Assembly (NCBI GenBank): GCA_905221605.1
Contig: CAJNDS010002701.1
Span: 732,501-796,500 of the forward strand
Direction: 5' to 3'
Source: Symbiodinium natans
Lineage: Eukaryota; Sar; Dinophyceae; Suessiales; Symbiodiniaceae
DNA: 64,000 bases
The notes under the pieces were generated by a model that saw only the letters and a list, made by a program, of their open reading frames with translations, had not been told where the DNA came from and did no database searches. Below are positions 52,580 to 62,239 of the stretch, piece by piece. Every line of letters begins with the position of its first letter. Position 1 is the first letter of the stretch. A program made the translations under genes and the position numbers.

Positions 52580-52749
52580 GGCTCTGGCCTTGAAATGCTC
52601 AGGGAACTGCACCCCGGCCCAAGGAAAAGCTTGGAACATGCAGGGAAACAAATAACAACGTCAAGCGCGAATTCATTGCCAAGCTTGCCGGCACTTGCTT
52701 CTTCGCCTTTCGCCTGGCCGAAACAATCGGAAGCCCAAAAATCAGCCAT
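52580..52749 (-). CDS. Candidate exon, strand ambiguous
   Basis: The minus strand reads MADFWASDCFGQAKGEEASA and then LGNEFALDVVICFPACSKLF. The plus strand is open over the same stretch. No splice sites fixed. Confidence 0.35.
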
Positions 52750-52752
52750 GCA

Positions 52753-52891
52753 ACCCCTAACCCCTAAACCCCTAAGCCCCTAAACCCCTAAACCCCTAAA
52801 CCCCTAACCCCTAAACCCCTAAGCCCCTAAACCCCTAAACCCCTAAACCCCTAAACCCCTAAACCCTAAACCCTAAACCCCAAACCCCAAC
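52753..52891 (+). repeat. CCCCTAAA 8-bp variant array
   Basis: About 14 CCCCTAAA/CCCCTAAG units, then a few CCCTAAA. An octamer rather than heptamer array. Confidence 0.97.
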
Positions 52892-52894
52892 CTG

Positions 52895-52981
52895 CTTGAA
52901 CCAAGGAGGTAGGGACGTAGCGCGAGAGCGTCCCGCGTCCACGACCTTCATCCCGAACTCCCAGACGGTGCTAACTCCCCT
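52895..52981 (-). CDS. Candidate exon, unknown protein
   Basis: After acceptor TTGGGCTCAG the frame reads GVSTVWEFGMKVVDAGRSRA and then TSLPPW. It ends near the octamer array. Confidence 0.45.
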
Positions 52982-53536
52982 GAGCCCAAACCCGGTTTAG
53001 GGATCAGGGTTTAGGGTCTAGGGCCTGCCCAAGAACGGAAGCCGTTGTCATGAACCAAGAAACTCAATTGAGGCCAGGGAGAAGCTCTTTGTTAGGGTTA
53101 GGGTTTAGGGAAGTTTAGGGTTTCGGGGCTTCTTGAATGGAACAGCTTCCTTACTCTACCAGGCTTGCTCGTATATGCTCCGGGGGTGCTTCTTGAGAAC
53201 CAAAGCAAAAGAACATAACATGCTGAACTGAGGAGCATCCTTCCTTCCCTTCTTCTACACTGCGAAGGGCCACCCCCTGCTGTCTCTCTCTCTCTCTCTC
53301 TCTGTCTGTCTCCTTCCTTCTTTCCGTCCTTCTGATTCTTTCTTGGGGCGGAGGGAACACTCTTGCACGCACCCCTCTCTCGCTCTCTCTGTCCTTCTCT
53401 TTGTCTTCGCGGGCCATGTCTCTGGGACCCGACCGGGCTCAAGGTTGCCCAGGACGTGGGTCGATGATCGCGGGTCAGCTTAGGGCTCTCAGGCATTGGA
53501 GACCAATCCTTGTATTCATTACAGCACGAGATGCCC

Positions 53537-53592
53537 ATGAGGGTTTAGGGTTTAGGGTTTAGGGTTTAGGGTTTAGGGTTTAGGGTTTAGGG
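53537..53592 (+). repeat. TTTAGGG array
   Basis: Eight perfect units, abutting the exon at 53594-53693. Downstream, 53100-53537 is open in two minus-strand frames around a CT repeat (53283-53305). Confidence 0.96.
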
Positions 53593-53593
53593 C

Positions 53594-53693
53594 GAACGAT
53601 CGCCAACCCGAATAGTGTCAACTTCCACCAGGGCCATGAACATTCCAAAAGACGCTCCAAGAGCCCGTAGCCTGAACGCCAAATCCTGAACCG
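53594..53693 (-). CDS. Exon with hydrophobic segment
   Basis: After acceptor AGCCTATCTCAG the frame reads VQDLAFRLRALGASFGMFMA and then LVEVDTIRVGDRS. It contains a plausible helix and runs into the TTTAGGG array. Function unknown. Confidence 0.5.
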
Positions 53694-53849
53694 CTGAGAT
53701 AGGCTCAACTGTAGAGGCCTATATGGGCATCATTCTAAGCGAAACCCTCGACCCGAAACTGCCAGGATCCTTGCCCCCAGACCCTAAACGCCTGGACCCG
53801 AACCCTAAACCCTAAACTCTCTACGCGCTGAAGCCCTAAACTGTTAATT

Positions 53850-53932
53850 AGCCACCACTAAATTCTCCGTCCCAGCGGCGCTGCCGCTGGTGCTTTAAGA
53901 ACTTCTGCCCTGCTAAGGACTCCTCGCGCAGG
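53850..53932 (-). CDS. Candidate exon, unknown protein
   Basis: Minus-strand frame reads LREESLAGQKFLKHQRQRRW and then DGEFSGG; basic, helix-like. It abuts the array at 53933. Confidence 0.4.
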
Positions 53933-54040
53933 GTTTAGGGTTTAGGGTTTAGGGTTTAGGGTTTAGGGTTTAGGGTTTAGGGTATAGGGTTTTGGGTTTT
54001 GGGTTTTGGGTTTTGGGGTTTTCGGGTTCAAGGTTGTAGG
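53933..54040 (+). repeat. TTTAGGG then TTTTGGG array
   Basis: Eight TTTAGGG units, then a group of TTTTGGG units. Confidence 0.95.
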
Positions 54041-54377
54041 GTTTGCCTGGGGGCATGTAGAGCTATCGTAGCTTGGGTTTAGGGTGTGCCGTTTCGGGTT
54101 CGACGGGGCTGGGACGACTTGATATTATTGTTTTCCGCGCAATTCCAAAATTGTCATTCTCAAGTAACACTGGAAGACTGGAAGAAACTGCCTTAGCTGT
54201 GTTTCGTGTGTGATCGAGCACGATCCCCAGGCCCAGGAATCGGACGCGCACGTGTCAAAATCATGTGCTGTGCAGTGGTACCTGCTTTAGCTATGTTTCG
54301 AGAGTGTCATGGAGCCGGTTGCAACCCCCAGCCCTGAACCTCATGCAAGGCTGAGCTGCATTATGCAAGGGTTTACT

Positions 54378-54481
54378 AGACCCAGGAGTAGTTAGGAATT
54401 TAAAGTGTGCCCTTTTTGCTTTAAAGGAGCTGATAAGATCGAAACCTTAACACAAGGGAGTAAGGGCCTACTCTGGGTCCT
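54378..54481 (+). mobile_element. MITE family 4, probably complete copy
   Basis: Left end AGACCCAGGAGTAG is the inexact inverse of the right end CCTACTCTGGGTCCT; about 104 bp. End fragments of the family occur at 21873-21899 and 58247-58275. Confidence 0.55.
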
Positions 54482-55079
54482 CGTTTAGGGTCAAGGGCAA
54501 TCGGAATTCATTGGAGCCCGACACTTTCCACCTTAAAGGGGTTTAGGATTTTCGGGCTTAGGATTTAGGGTTGAACCTTTAGGGGTATCCCTAAGAGTGG
54601 AAACAAGGGCAAGTGCCTTGCCGGCAGCGGCGGGAACGTGTGCTAGGGGTACGACGGTCAAACAGCTGAGTCTGATAAATCCAGAACACCATTGCAAGCC
54701 CTCTAACATGGACCACCCTCAACCCTAAACCCTAAACCCTATACCCTAAGCCCTAAACCTTGTGCTAAGCCCGCAAGCTACGCCTTGGTCTGAGGGCTTT
54801 CAGGCTTCGTCAGATGGGGGGGGTAGGGTTGCTGCATGAAGGGGAGGGATACCCCTCCTCCCCCCGCGCCCTCCCTGGATCCAAACATGTTCCTGCCGGC
54901 TCCAGGGCCCCCAAACCCCAAACCCTAAACCCCAAACCGTAAACCCTAAACCCTAAACCCTCAACTCTCCAGCTTGGCGCCAGCAACCCCTGAACCCCAA
55001 CTGGCCTTCATCCCCCTCACAAAAGGCCCTGGCTCGATCTTGTAAGCGCCAGAAGAGCCCCAAGCCCTCCATGACGGGT

Positions 55080-55176
55080 CCTCAGCCGTACATAAATGAC
55101 AGAACTCGCAATCTTCCCCCTGGCGGCAGCCATCCTCACGTGTGAAGCAGCTGAGAGGGTAAGGGCCGTCTAGCAT
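55080..55176 (-). CDS. CCCH zinc-finger protein, finger exon
   Basis: Beginning at or just before an ATG (55176) the frame reads LDGPYPLSCFTREDGCRQGE and then DCEFCHLC. Cysteines and histidine fit C-x6-C-x5-C-x3-H, a CCCH-type finger with the C-x-FCH ending common in dinoflagellate RNA-binding-type proteins. It likely binds RNA, perhaps in post-transcriptional control, on which these algae rely heavily (inference). The exon end is uncertain: TACG|GCTGAG or GAG|GACCCG. The related block at 55490-55582 lies upstream on the same strand. Confidence 0.65.
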
Positions 55177-55429
55177 CTTAGGGCCGAAGGGTTGAGGCTT
55201 TGGGCTTCTTACGAGGCTGCAGAAGGGGAGTGGGGCGGTTTAATATGCTGCTTTCTGTTTCAAGGGAAACTTCACTGAATGTCAGGATGGAGTTGCTGAT
55301 TTCGGGTTGTGGGGTTTTCGGTTGAATCCCTGGGCCGAAAAAGTGTCCACTCTTTGCTACCGCACCCTCTCATCTGTTCGGGCTGCACCGCCCGAGTTCC
55401 CAGTTAAACCGACAAAAACCCAAACCCTA

Positions 55430-55490
55430 TTCCCTAAACCCTAAACCCTAAACCCTAAACCCTGAACCCTAAACCCTAAACCCTAAACCC
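55430..55490 (+). repeat. CCCTAAA array within the zinc-finger gene
   Basis: Eight to nine units between the two zinc-finger-gene blocks, hence intronic if they are one gene. Confidence 0.94.
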
Positions 55491-55582
55491 ACGAATTCCG
55501 GCCATGCGTTGGATCACCGGAGGCCTCGCGAAACCGGAAGTATCGGCACGGCGTACATTTTCCTGGCAACATGCATCTTGAG
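55490..55582 (-). CDS. CCCH protein, upstream Cys-rich exon
   Basis: After acceptor CTACCTCTCAAG the frame reads MLPGKCTPCRYFRFREASGD. The GKCxPCRYF phrase is what typically precedes a dinoflagellate CCCH finger. A possible donor is GCGAG|GCCTCC (GC type). Pairing with the exon at 55080-55176 is inferred from order and strand. Confidence 0.5.
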
Positions 55583-55609
55583 AGGTAGGACTCTCATCTC
55601 GGGGCCTTA

Positions 55610-55672
55610 AGAATTAGAATAGGGTGTCGGGGGTTTATTCTAGTATAACTAAAAAGGGGCCACAAGGAAATA
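55610..55672 (+). mobile_element. Dispersed repeat family 2, copy b
   Basis: TTAGAATAGGGTGTCGGGGG, TTTATTCTAGTATAACTAAA and CCACAAGGAAATAC in the same order as at 33057-33129. Confidence 0.5.
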
Positions 55673-55841
55673 CCACTAGTAATTCTTCCGATCTTAACAA
55701 GTACTGAGCAGCAGGTCTGCTTGAGCGGAACATTTCCAGCCCGCCGAAGCTGGCGCCAGGAGCACACTTCGGACACAACCCCTCTCTTGTGAAAGGACGT
55801 TGGAAGAAGGGACCTTGATCAAGCTCGGGACCTTGCCCTAC

Positions 55842-55905
55842 ATATATATATATATATGTATATATGTATATGTATATGTGTATATGTATATGTATATATA
55901 TTTAT
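55842..55905 (+). repeat. TATA/TATG simple repeat
   Basis: Alternating TA with TATATG variants. Confidence 0.95.
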
Positions 55906-56681
55906 ATGTGACCTGTCAGGCCACCCGGTTCACACTGGGTCATAAGATGGAAGATGTAAGCATCTACGAGCGCAGATCTTTGAAGGACTTGTGCGCTGCG
56001 GTCTCTTGGGAGCAGCCCAACAACAGCGGCAGTATGGGGCATCGGCGAGTTTCGGACTCGCGGGCGGGGGGGGGGGGGGGGGTCATTGACAAAGGGGACT
56101 GCGCAGCACACATCTCGACTGCCTCCTAGAGGGGGCCTAGCCAGTTGAAGAATGGATATTCTGGATTCCGGGTAGTTTCTTAGAGCGGCAAAAAAAAAAA
56201 ACTGTGTTGGAAACAATTTCGGTGCCCGCATTACAGCTCGAGCTGTTGCCTACACACACATCACGGGTCCTTGTGCGTGCAAATCATCATGTCCTTGCCT
56301 GAGAAGGAAGGGGTATCCCAAGCGAAGCCTTTGGGATGCTTTGCAAGTTGCGAAGTCTTGAACCCTAAACCCTAAACCCTATAAACCCTAAAGCCTAAAC
56401 CCTGAATTTCAGGCGACAGCAACCTTCTCAGTTCAACTTCAATCTTGGGAAAGGTTCGCGGATGAGCTCCACATTCACGTGGCCTCCCGGAATGCTAGTC
56501 CCTTGTGAGTCCTAAAGACCACGGCACCCGTATAAGGACCCCCTCCCACGCTTCAAGGGCCGGAATGTACGGCACAAAACCCACGCAGGGCAACTCAGAG
56601 ACAAGGTTTGGGGTTTCGGGCTTAGGTGTGTTTGGGCTCCCTAAACCCTAAACCCTAAACCCTAAACCCTGGGACTTCTGG

Positions 56682-56948
56682 TTGCCAGTAAGGAGCTTCA
56701 ACTCTTCAGATTCCGACCCAGTCTCGGTCTCGGAAGCTTCCGCCTCTCCTGCGCAACGCACCGACCGGCTTGGGTCGGGTTCACATGGAAAGCTGCACCA
56801 CAATGCCAACAAGAGCGTGCACTGGCAGTGTAGAACACTGGGACTCGATGTCGAGGTCTCGTCCCAAGAATTGCTGGCACTTTCTTGGCGAGATCTTGTC
56901 GAGTTATGCCCCCACCCCTCAAAGCCCGAACTTAAGGTCTTGCCCTGA
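56682..56948 (+). CDS. Open frame, strand uncertain
   Basis: 88 plus-strand codons, Ser-rich then helix-like (NSSDSDPVSVSEASASPAQ, SSQELLALSWRDLVELCP). The minus strand is also open. It may join plus-strand blocks at about 56404-56509 and 57137. No decisive feature. Confidence 0.3.
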   Translation: MPVRSFNSSDSDPVSVSEASASPAQRTDRLGSGSHGKLHHNANKSVHWQCRTLGLDVEVSSQELLALSWRDLVELCPHPSKPELKVLP

Positions 56949-57136
56949 ACCTCGAACTAGGTTTGCAAAATGAAGAAGGGTGCCAGTTTTTGGGGGGGAT
57001 ACGGAGACCGAGCCTGCTCGAGAAGGGTACGACTGGGCATCCTACTGGGCATCTTGCACTCCCAACCCAAACTTAAAGTCCCCTAAACTCGAAACCCTAA
57101 ACCCTAAACCCTAAACCCTAAACCCTCTTCCCCCAG

Positions 57137-57245
57137 GTCAAGGCACTACTGAATTGGGCTGCTGAAAATATGGCTGAGAAGCCATGGAGTGGATGTCAAA
57201 TGCTTGGGGGTAAAGTGAGCTCCGCAGTCGATTCTTTGGTGGCAG
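57137..57245 (+). CDS. Candidate plus-strand exon
   Basis: A strong pyrimidine tract, CTCTTCCCCCAG, precedes a frame reading VKALLNWAAENMAEKPWSGC and then KVSSAVDSLVAAWGF. One of the few plus-strand candidates. The minus strand is partly open too. Confidence 0.35.
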
Positions 57246-57259
57246 CGTGGGGTTTCAGG

Positions 57260-57368
57260 CCTCCTAGGCTTGGGTTTGCAGGGTTTGCCGGGTTTGCCGG
57301 GTTTGCAGGGTTTGCAGGGTTTGCAGGGTTTAGGGTTTAGGGTTTAGGGTTTAGGGTTTAGGGTTTAC
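57260..57368 (+). repeat. GGGTTTGCA/GGGTTTGCC then TTTAGGG array
   Basis: Six 9-bp GGGTTTGCM units pass into seven TTTAGGG units. Confidence 0.95.
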
Positions 57369-57484
57369 CAACCCAAAGAGCATTTTGGAGGCTTGGGGGT
57401 CGGGTGGCGGGGTCTGTAGGTGCGCTTGTCGCGCCTGGAGCGTGATCAGATGAGCCGGCCTGGCAAAACGCGTGGTTCTGGGGC

Positions 57485-57595
57485 TTAGGGTTTAGGGTTT
57501 AGGGCTTAGGGCTTAGGGCTTAGGGCTTAGGGCTTAGGGTTTAGGGTTTAGGGCTGAGGGATTAGGGTTTCGGATTTCGGGCTTAGGGTTGAGGA
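57485..57595 (+). repeat. TTTAGGG array with an AGGGCTT block
   Basis: Five consecutive CTTAGGG units embedded in TTTAGGG. Confidence 0.95.
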
Positions 57596-57746
57596 TGTGT
57601 AGGGCCAAAATCGTGGCAAGGACTTAGGGAATTATAGGCATCCTATACAATCTCGCAAAGGGTTCTCTAGGGTGATCTGACTAGAAACGGTACACCGAAT
57701 TCCCTCATGTTCCCGCGCCCTAATTACCACCCGATGACTTTTACAT

Positions 57747-57794
57747 GGGGTTTTCGAAATTAGGGGTCCCTTATAGGGTCCCTACTATTTGGGG
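57747..57794 (+). mobile_element. MITE family 3, left-end fragment
   Basis: GGGGTTTTCGAAATTAGGGG then CCCTACTATTTGGGG as in the copy at 48389-48500. Cut off by a CCCTAAA array. Confidence 0.65.
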
Positions 57795-57825
57795 CCCTAA
57801 ACCCTAAACCCTAAACCCTAAACCC

Positions 57826-57938
57826 AGGGATCCCTTGAATTCGTAAAACCCACATCTGAGCCTTGGCGTAGGACGTCAGGCTCGCGCTTCCGTCATCGTC
57901 CGAGGGATGGCGGAGTGCCTCATCGGAGTAGATGCCGA
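57826..57938 (-). CDS. Exon of unknown protein between two arrays
   Basis: The frame reads TLGIYSDEALRHPSDDDGSA and then SLTSYAKAQMWVLRIQG. The composition is strongly protein-like, with an acidic Ser/Asp loop. The arrays at 57796-57825 (CCCTAAA) and 57947-58025 (TTTAGGG) touch or nearly touch both ends. Confidence 0.55.
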
Positions 57939-57946
57939 GGGTTGGG

Positions 57947-58025
57947 GTTTTAGGGTTTAGGGTTTAGGGTTTAGGGTTTAGGGTTGAGGGTTTAGGGTTT
58001 AGGGTTTAGGGTTTAGGGTTTAGGG
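57947..58025 (+). repeat. TTTAGGG array
   Basis: About 11 units. Confidence 0.96.
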
Positions 58026-58321
58026 CAAAAGGACATTTAGGACAAACCATGAGGAAGTAATTTGAGGCGGACTATGAACAGATGTATGCTGACGAAGAAT
58101 GCTGCTCGTGCCCAGGGCTGGCTAGGGCCTTGCCAGTGGCTGCTCTGCCGCCCGCCCGGAATAAGCCCAACAACAACACGCTGCCTCTAAACCCTTCCCT
58201 GGTCCAGACCCAAGAGTAAACCACCCTAACCCCTAAACCCCCCAAAATAGGGAATCAGGGCCTACTCTGGGTCCTGAGAATATAGAAGCCGCAAGCCTCT
58301 CCTTTCACCCTTCGGAAGCCC

Positions 58322-58463
58322 CAAAAACCCTAAACCCTAAACCCTAAACCCTAAACCCTAAACCCTAAACCCTAAACCTAAACCCTAAACCCTAAACCCT
58401 AAACCCTAAACCCTAAACCCTAAACCCTAAACCCTAAACCCTAAACCCTAAACCCTAAACCCC
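58322..58463 (+). repeat. Long CCCTAAA array
   Basis: About 20 units. Confidence 0.98.
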
Positions 58464-58477
58464 CAAGAAGTTCAAAG

Positions 58478-58549
58478 CTGGGAGCCTTCAGGCTGTAACT
58501 GATTGCGTCCATGGCATCTTCGAAACTCTCACTGGAGTCGGTGGCCTTA
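58478..58549 (-). CDS. Exon of unknown protein between two arrays
   Basis: After CTTTCTAAG the minus-strand frame reads ATDSSESFEDAMDAISYSLK and then APSFELL. The plus strand is also open (GSLQAVTDCVHGIFETLTG), so the strand is a judgement. Flanked by arrays at 58322 and 58558. Confidence 0.45.
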
Positions 58550-58557
58550 GAAAGCTT

Positions 58558-58680
58558 GGGTTTGGACGTTTGGGGTTTGAGGATTTGGGGTTTAGGGTTT
58601 GGGGTTTAGGGTTTGGGGTTGAGGGTTTGGGGTTTAGGGTTTGGGGTTTAGGGTTTGGGGTTTAGGGTTTGGGGGGGGTT
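58558..58680 (+). repeat. 14-bp TTTGGGGTTTAGGG dimer array
   Basis: Alternating TTTGGGG and TTTAGGG form about six dimeric units. Confidence 0.96.
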
Positions 58681-59168
58681 AGGGGTCTGGGTTGAGGTTT
58701 AAGTGGGGTGTGGGGGGTTGCAAAACCCCCAAAACTCCAAAGAACCCAACCTGACTTGGGGGAGGGTTAGTTGGGTTTCGGGGTCTAGGGTGGGATCGTC
58801 TCAGGAGCACCTATATTTCCTGCATTCATGGCTTCCCAGCGACCTAAATGTATAGCATACACAGGGCAGCATATCTTGCTGTGATCATTTTGGGATTCGT
58901 TAAGAGGCTTGCAGTGGGAGCATGGGGGGTACGAACTTGAAAGCAAGGATGCCACCTATGCTGCCCCGCCCTAAACTTCCCCAAAACCAAAGCCCCGAAA
59001 GCCCAGGAAGGTCTGGAACATGAACACCCTAAACCCTAAAAGCTAAACCCTAAACCCTAAACCCTAAAACCTAAACCCCTAAACCTCTAAACCTTAAACC
59101 GTAAACCCTCAGCCGAAGGTTGGGGCTTCGCATGCTCTGCGCGGATTACGGTTCCTTCGGGATTCGGG

Positions 59169-59246
59169 TTGGGATGTTCCCCCCTATGCTACTCCTTTAT
59201 CTTTTAAAGGGATTGAGGAATGCTAGTATAAGGGGGAACATCCCAA
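59169..59246 (+). mobile_element. MITE family 1, short copy with perfect 8-bp TSD
   Basis: 78 bp with 15-bp terminal repeats TTGGGATGTTCCCCC and GGGGGAACATCCCAA, perfectly inverse. Flanked by GATTCGGG at 59161-59168 and 59247-59254. An 8-bp duplication is typical of hAT- or P-type DNA transposons. Confidence 0.92.
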
Positions 59247-59299
59247 GATTCGGGTGTAAGGGGGGGGGGTCCTAGGGGCCTGGGTGGGGGTCTCAGCTC

Positions 59300-59370
59300 T
59301 TAACACGCAGGCATGAGACTTCCTCTCCAGACGTGGCGAGGACCTCATACACCAAGACCTGCCACCGCAG
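59300..59370 (-). CDS. Candidate exon, unknown protein
   Basis: After acceptor CGACAGTCCCAG the frame reads LRWQVLVYEVLATSGEEVSC and then LRVKS before TAA. Beta-strand-like and credible. Confidence 0.45.
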
Positions 59371-59588
59371 CTGGGACTGTCGGGGTTAAGGGTTTAGGGC
59401 CTAGGGCTTAAGGTTTAGGGTTTGGGGCAAGCTGGGCCAACTTGTCAAGAAGGTTGGTACTGGGCAAACCGGCCAAATTTTATGATTAAACCAGTAGACA
59501 GAAAAGTTCCAACCGTCAGTCCTGCCCATGCATGCCCCTAAGTCTGATCTCTGATCCCAAACTCTAGGCGCCACCAAATGCCTACAGC

Positions 59589-59689
59589 TTGGGATGCTCC
59601 CCCTTACTAACAATCCTTAATGGGGATTGTAACAGGGGGGGTACTATATTCCCTAATGAGGACTGTTTGTATAAGGGGGAACAGCCCAA
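59589..59689 (+). mobile_element. MITE family 1, full-length copy with TSD
   Basis: 101 bp from TTGGGATGCTCCCCCTTA to TAAGGGGGAACAGCCCAA, with the internal inverted motifs AACAATCCTTAATGGGGATT and AATGAGGACTGTT. Flanked by CCTACAGC (59581-59588) and CCTACACC (59690-59697), a 7-of-8 match. Confidence 0.9.
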
Positions 59690-59812
59690 CCTACACCCCC
59701 CCCCCCCCCCCCACAAAAAAAACAATACACACAAACACTTCTGTCCCTGTACAAGCCCCAGCAGAGCCAAAAAAGCATACGCCTGCAGGCCAAAAGCCTT
59801 TCAAACCCTAAG

Positions 59813-59870
59813 CCCTAAACCCTAAACCCTAAACCCTATAGACCCTAGACCCTAGACCCTAGACCCTAAA
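59813..59870 (+). repeat. CCCTAAA array with a CCCTAGA block
   Basis: Four CCCTAGA units grouped after CCCTAAA. Confidence 0.94.
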
Positions 59871-59879
59871 CCACATAAG

Positions 59880-60148
59880 CCCCATGCCCTAAGTAACCTT
59901 GGGCCCGAGCGCGAAATAGCTGGTTTCGTTTTTTCGGGGGTGGTGCTGGGGTTCTGAAGGGTTTGGGGGGGCTACTTGGGGTTTAGGGTTTAGGGTTTGC
60001 TTAACGGGTTCTCGGATTGTTGTTTGCGGCGTGCAGGGCCCGTGGTTGAGGTGTTAATTTGGCTTAGGCTTGGTCTAGAATGCTTGTAGGGTTTGGCCTA
60101 GGCTTGGGTTTGAGGGGCTTGGGCTTGGGGGCCTTTATGCCCAGTCCC
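59880..60148 (+). other. Intergenic or intronic, nothing recognised
   Basis: G/T-rich with scattered GGGTTT remnants and no convincing frame. Confidence 0.5.
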
Positions 60149-60477
60149 ATAACCCTAAACCCTAAACCCTAAACCCTAAACCCTAAACCCTAGACCCTAA
60201 ACCCTAAACCCATCAAAGAGGGTTTCGGAGGACTTCGGGAGGGCATAGGGAAAAAGATTAGATTGAGGGGGGTCAGCGCGCACCGAACCCTGCCCCTGCC
60301 GTCTGCACATCCCACTTTGAGATTTTGTGGCCTGGGGGCGAGGGGAGGGGGGAACGGGATCTCGAAGATGCTGCGTATTCTCGCCGAGTTCGCGTGCGCT
60401 TCTGACCCCGGGCGGGGTGCTCGGGGATGAACATGTATTGGGAATGGGCCGAGGGGATTCTTCTCACACCTCTGCCA

Positions 60478-60553
60478 ACCCTAAACCCTAAACCCTAAAC
60501 CCTATACCCTATACCCTAAACCCTATACCCTATACCCTATACCCTAAACCCTA
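60478..60553 (+). repeat. CCCTAAA array with CCCTATA block
   Basis: CCCTATA units grouped within CCCTAAA. Confidence 0.95.
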
Positions 60554-60700
60554 CTGGTTCTTGTGCCTCGTCGCCGACATTTCTGAAGACCCAATGAGAG
60601 CTCTTTTGTCTGGATGCCACCGTGCTACTTCCCGAGGACGCCGCCTTGCCAGAGTGTTCAGCAAAGGTATGTCTGAAAAATCTACAGGGCAAAACAACCC
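60554..60700 (-). CDS. Candidate exon, basic protein segment
   Basis: Minus-strand frame reads FSDIPLLNTLARRRPREVAR and then WHPDKRALIGSSEMSATRHK. The plus strand is also open. It abuts the array at 60478. Confidence 0.4.
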
Positions 60701-60729
60701 AACCCCTAAATCCTGAACATTCATGTGTA

Positions 60730-60775
60730 CATATATATATATATATCTGTATGACATATATATATATATATGTAT
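60730..60775 (+). repeat. TA-rich simple repeat
   Basis: Two runs of TA separated by CTGTATGACA. Confidence 0.95.
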
Positions 60776-60926
60776 GATCTATGCACTGTACTACAGCATA
60801 GTCTAGCGACATATGAATCAATGTAGTACACCTTGTAAATATCATTACTGCATAAAGGCTGCACTCTATACTATAATTTCCACTGCGTATCTGGTAAGAA
60901 CTCTTCGGCATGTAGACATTTTGAAT

Positions 60927-61086
60927 CTTCGAGCAGAAGTACTGAATGGACCCATAAACATATTCGATATGTGAAATATTCGAACAACAAAACTGTTTCT
61001 GTTAACACAAATTTTGATTGGCTAATGTTTCCAATATCGAATATGTTTAAGGGCATTTAGGGTCAATTCAGTACTTCTGCTCGAAG
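60927..61086 (+). mobile_element. 160-bp fold-back element
   Basis: CTTCGAGCAGAAGTACTGAA at the left is matched by TTCAGTACTTCTGCTCGAAG at the right. A second inner pair, AAACATATTCGATAT and ATATCGAATATGTTT, surrounds an AT-rich loop. Non-coding. No clear target duplication. Confidence 0.85.
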
Positions 61087-61310
61087 GTTTCATTGATAGA
61101 CCATGTGAGCCTAAGAGTCAAGAATATGCTTTCAAAACGCAGTTACTATATGACGTCCGACATGTTGCACGGGAGACACATAAAACTTTCATTCTGCGTT
61201 CCAATATTCTCTGCACAGACATCCATATCGCATCTTGCAAATCTTGCATGCTGTCGGTCTCGACGGGGTAGTATGAGGGAGAGCAAGGAGCCACAACTTC
61301 GGCAAGCCGG

Positions 61311-61354
61311 GTTTAGGGTTTGGGGTTTAGGGTTTCGGGTTTAGGGTTTAGGGT
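61311..61354 (+). repeat. TTTAGGG array
   Basis: Six units including TTTGGGG and TTTCGGG. Confidence 0.9.
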
Positions 61355-61568
61355 TGATCTACACAGGGTTCCGTACGACGGGGAGGTCCGAGCTCGCTTC
61401 CTGAAAGTATTGCAGGAGACTGAAGTACTGCCAATATCATTGCAGCAAAGGCTACCCCAAATACCCATTCCAAGCAAGGAAGGAGAGCCTCAGATACCAT
61501 GGCGCGTTTACCCCGATCACTTGCTGTCTACGGACAGAGAGCCACGAGGTGTCTGCGACATGGCGTAG
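61355..61568 (+). CDS. Candidate plus-strand exon or open frame
   Basis: The frame reads VPYDGEVRARFLKVLQETEV, then LPISLQQRLPQIPIPSKEGE and VYPDHLLSTDREPRG to TAG. Longer and better composed than the opposite strand. No splice site fixed; unidentified. Confidence 0.35.
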
Positions 61569-61998
61569 GTTTCATCGTGCGAGCCACTTAGCCTGATGTT
61601 CTCCCATCAGGTTGGAGCGCCCATGAACACCCGACATCCAGAAGCCTTGAAACTACATGTAAACCCTAAACCCTAAACCCTAAACCCTAAACTCAGACTT
61701 AGGAACTCGAAGCCGCATGCATCACAGCTGCTTGGCGCATGAATTCTTGCAGCAAAAGCCTTCGCAACCCGAAACCCTGCACCCTCCACACCCCGCTGAT
61801 GTGTACAGCTGTTCAGCCACTAGGTTTAGGGTTTAGGGTTTAGGGTTTAGGGTTGAGGGTTTAGGGTTTAGGGTTCAGGTTGTGTAAAGCGATTAAGTCA
61901 AAGAGCGAGTGCCATCTTAGAAATCTTGCACTGCACGTAAACGGTAGACTTGCAACACTGTGTTCCTGGAGCAAAGCACCTTGTCAGTCACCACGAGG

Positions 61999-62056
61999 GC
62001 CCTAAACCCTAAACCCTAAACCCTAAACCCTAAACCCTAAACCCTAAACCCTGAAC
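61999..62056 (+). repeat. CCCTAAA array
   Basis: Eight units. A TTTAGGG array lies at 61823-61876. Confidence 0.95.
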
Positions 62057-62239
62057 CTAATGAGGAACCACCACACCTGGTGCCAACCGAAGCCTGACGG
62101 TGGACTCTCGCACCTCGAACCATCACCCCGAGACCGAAACAGTGCGGTATCGGATTAAAGGGATGGAGGGTTTAGGGTTTAGGGTTGACGGCTTAGGGTT
62201 TATAATAGGGTTTAGGGTGTAGGGATTAGGGATGTGAAC

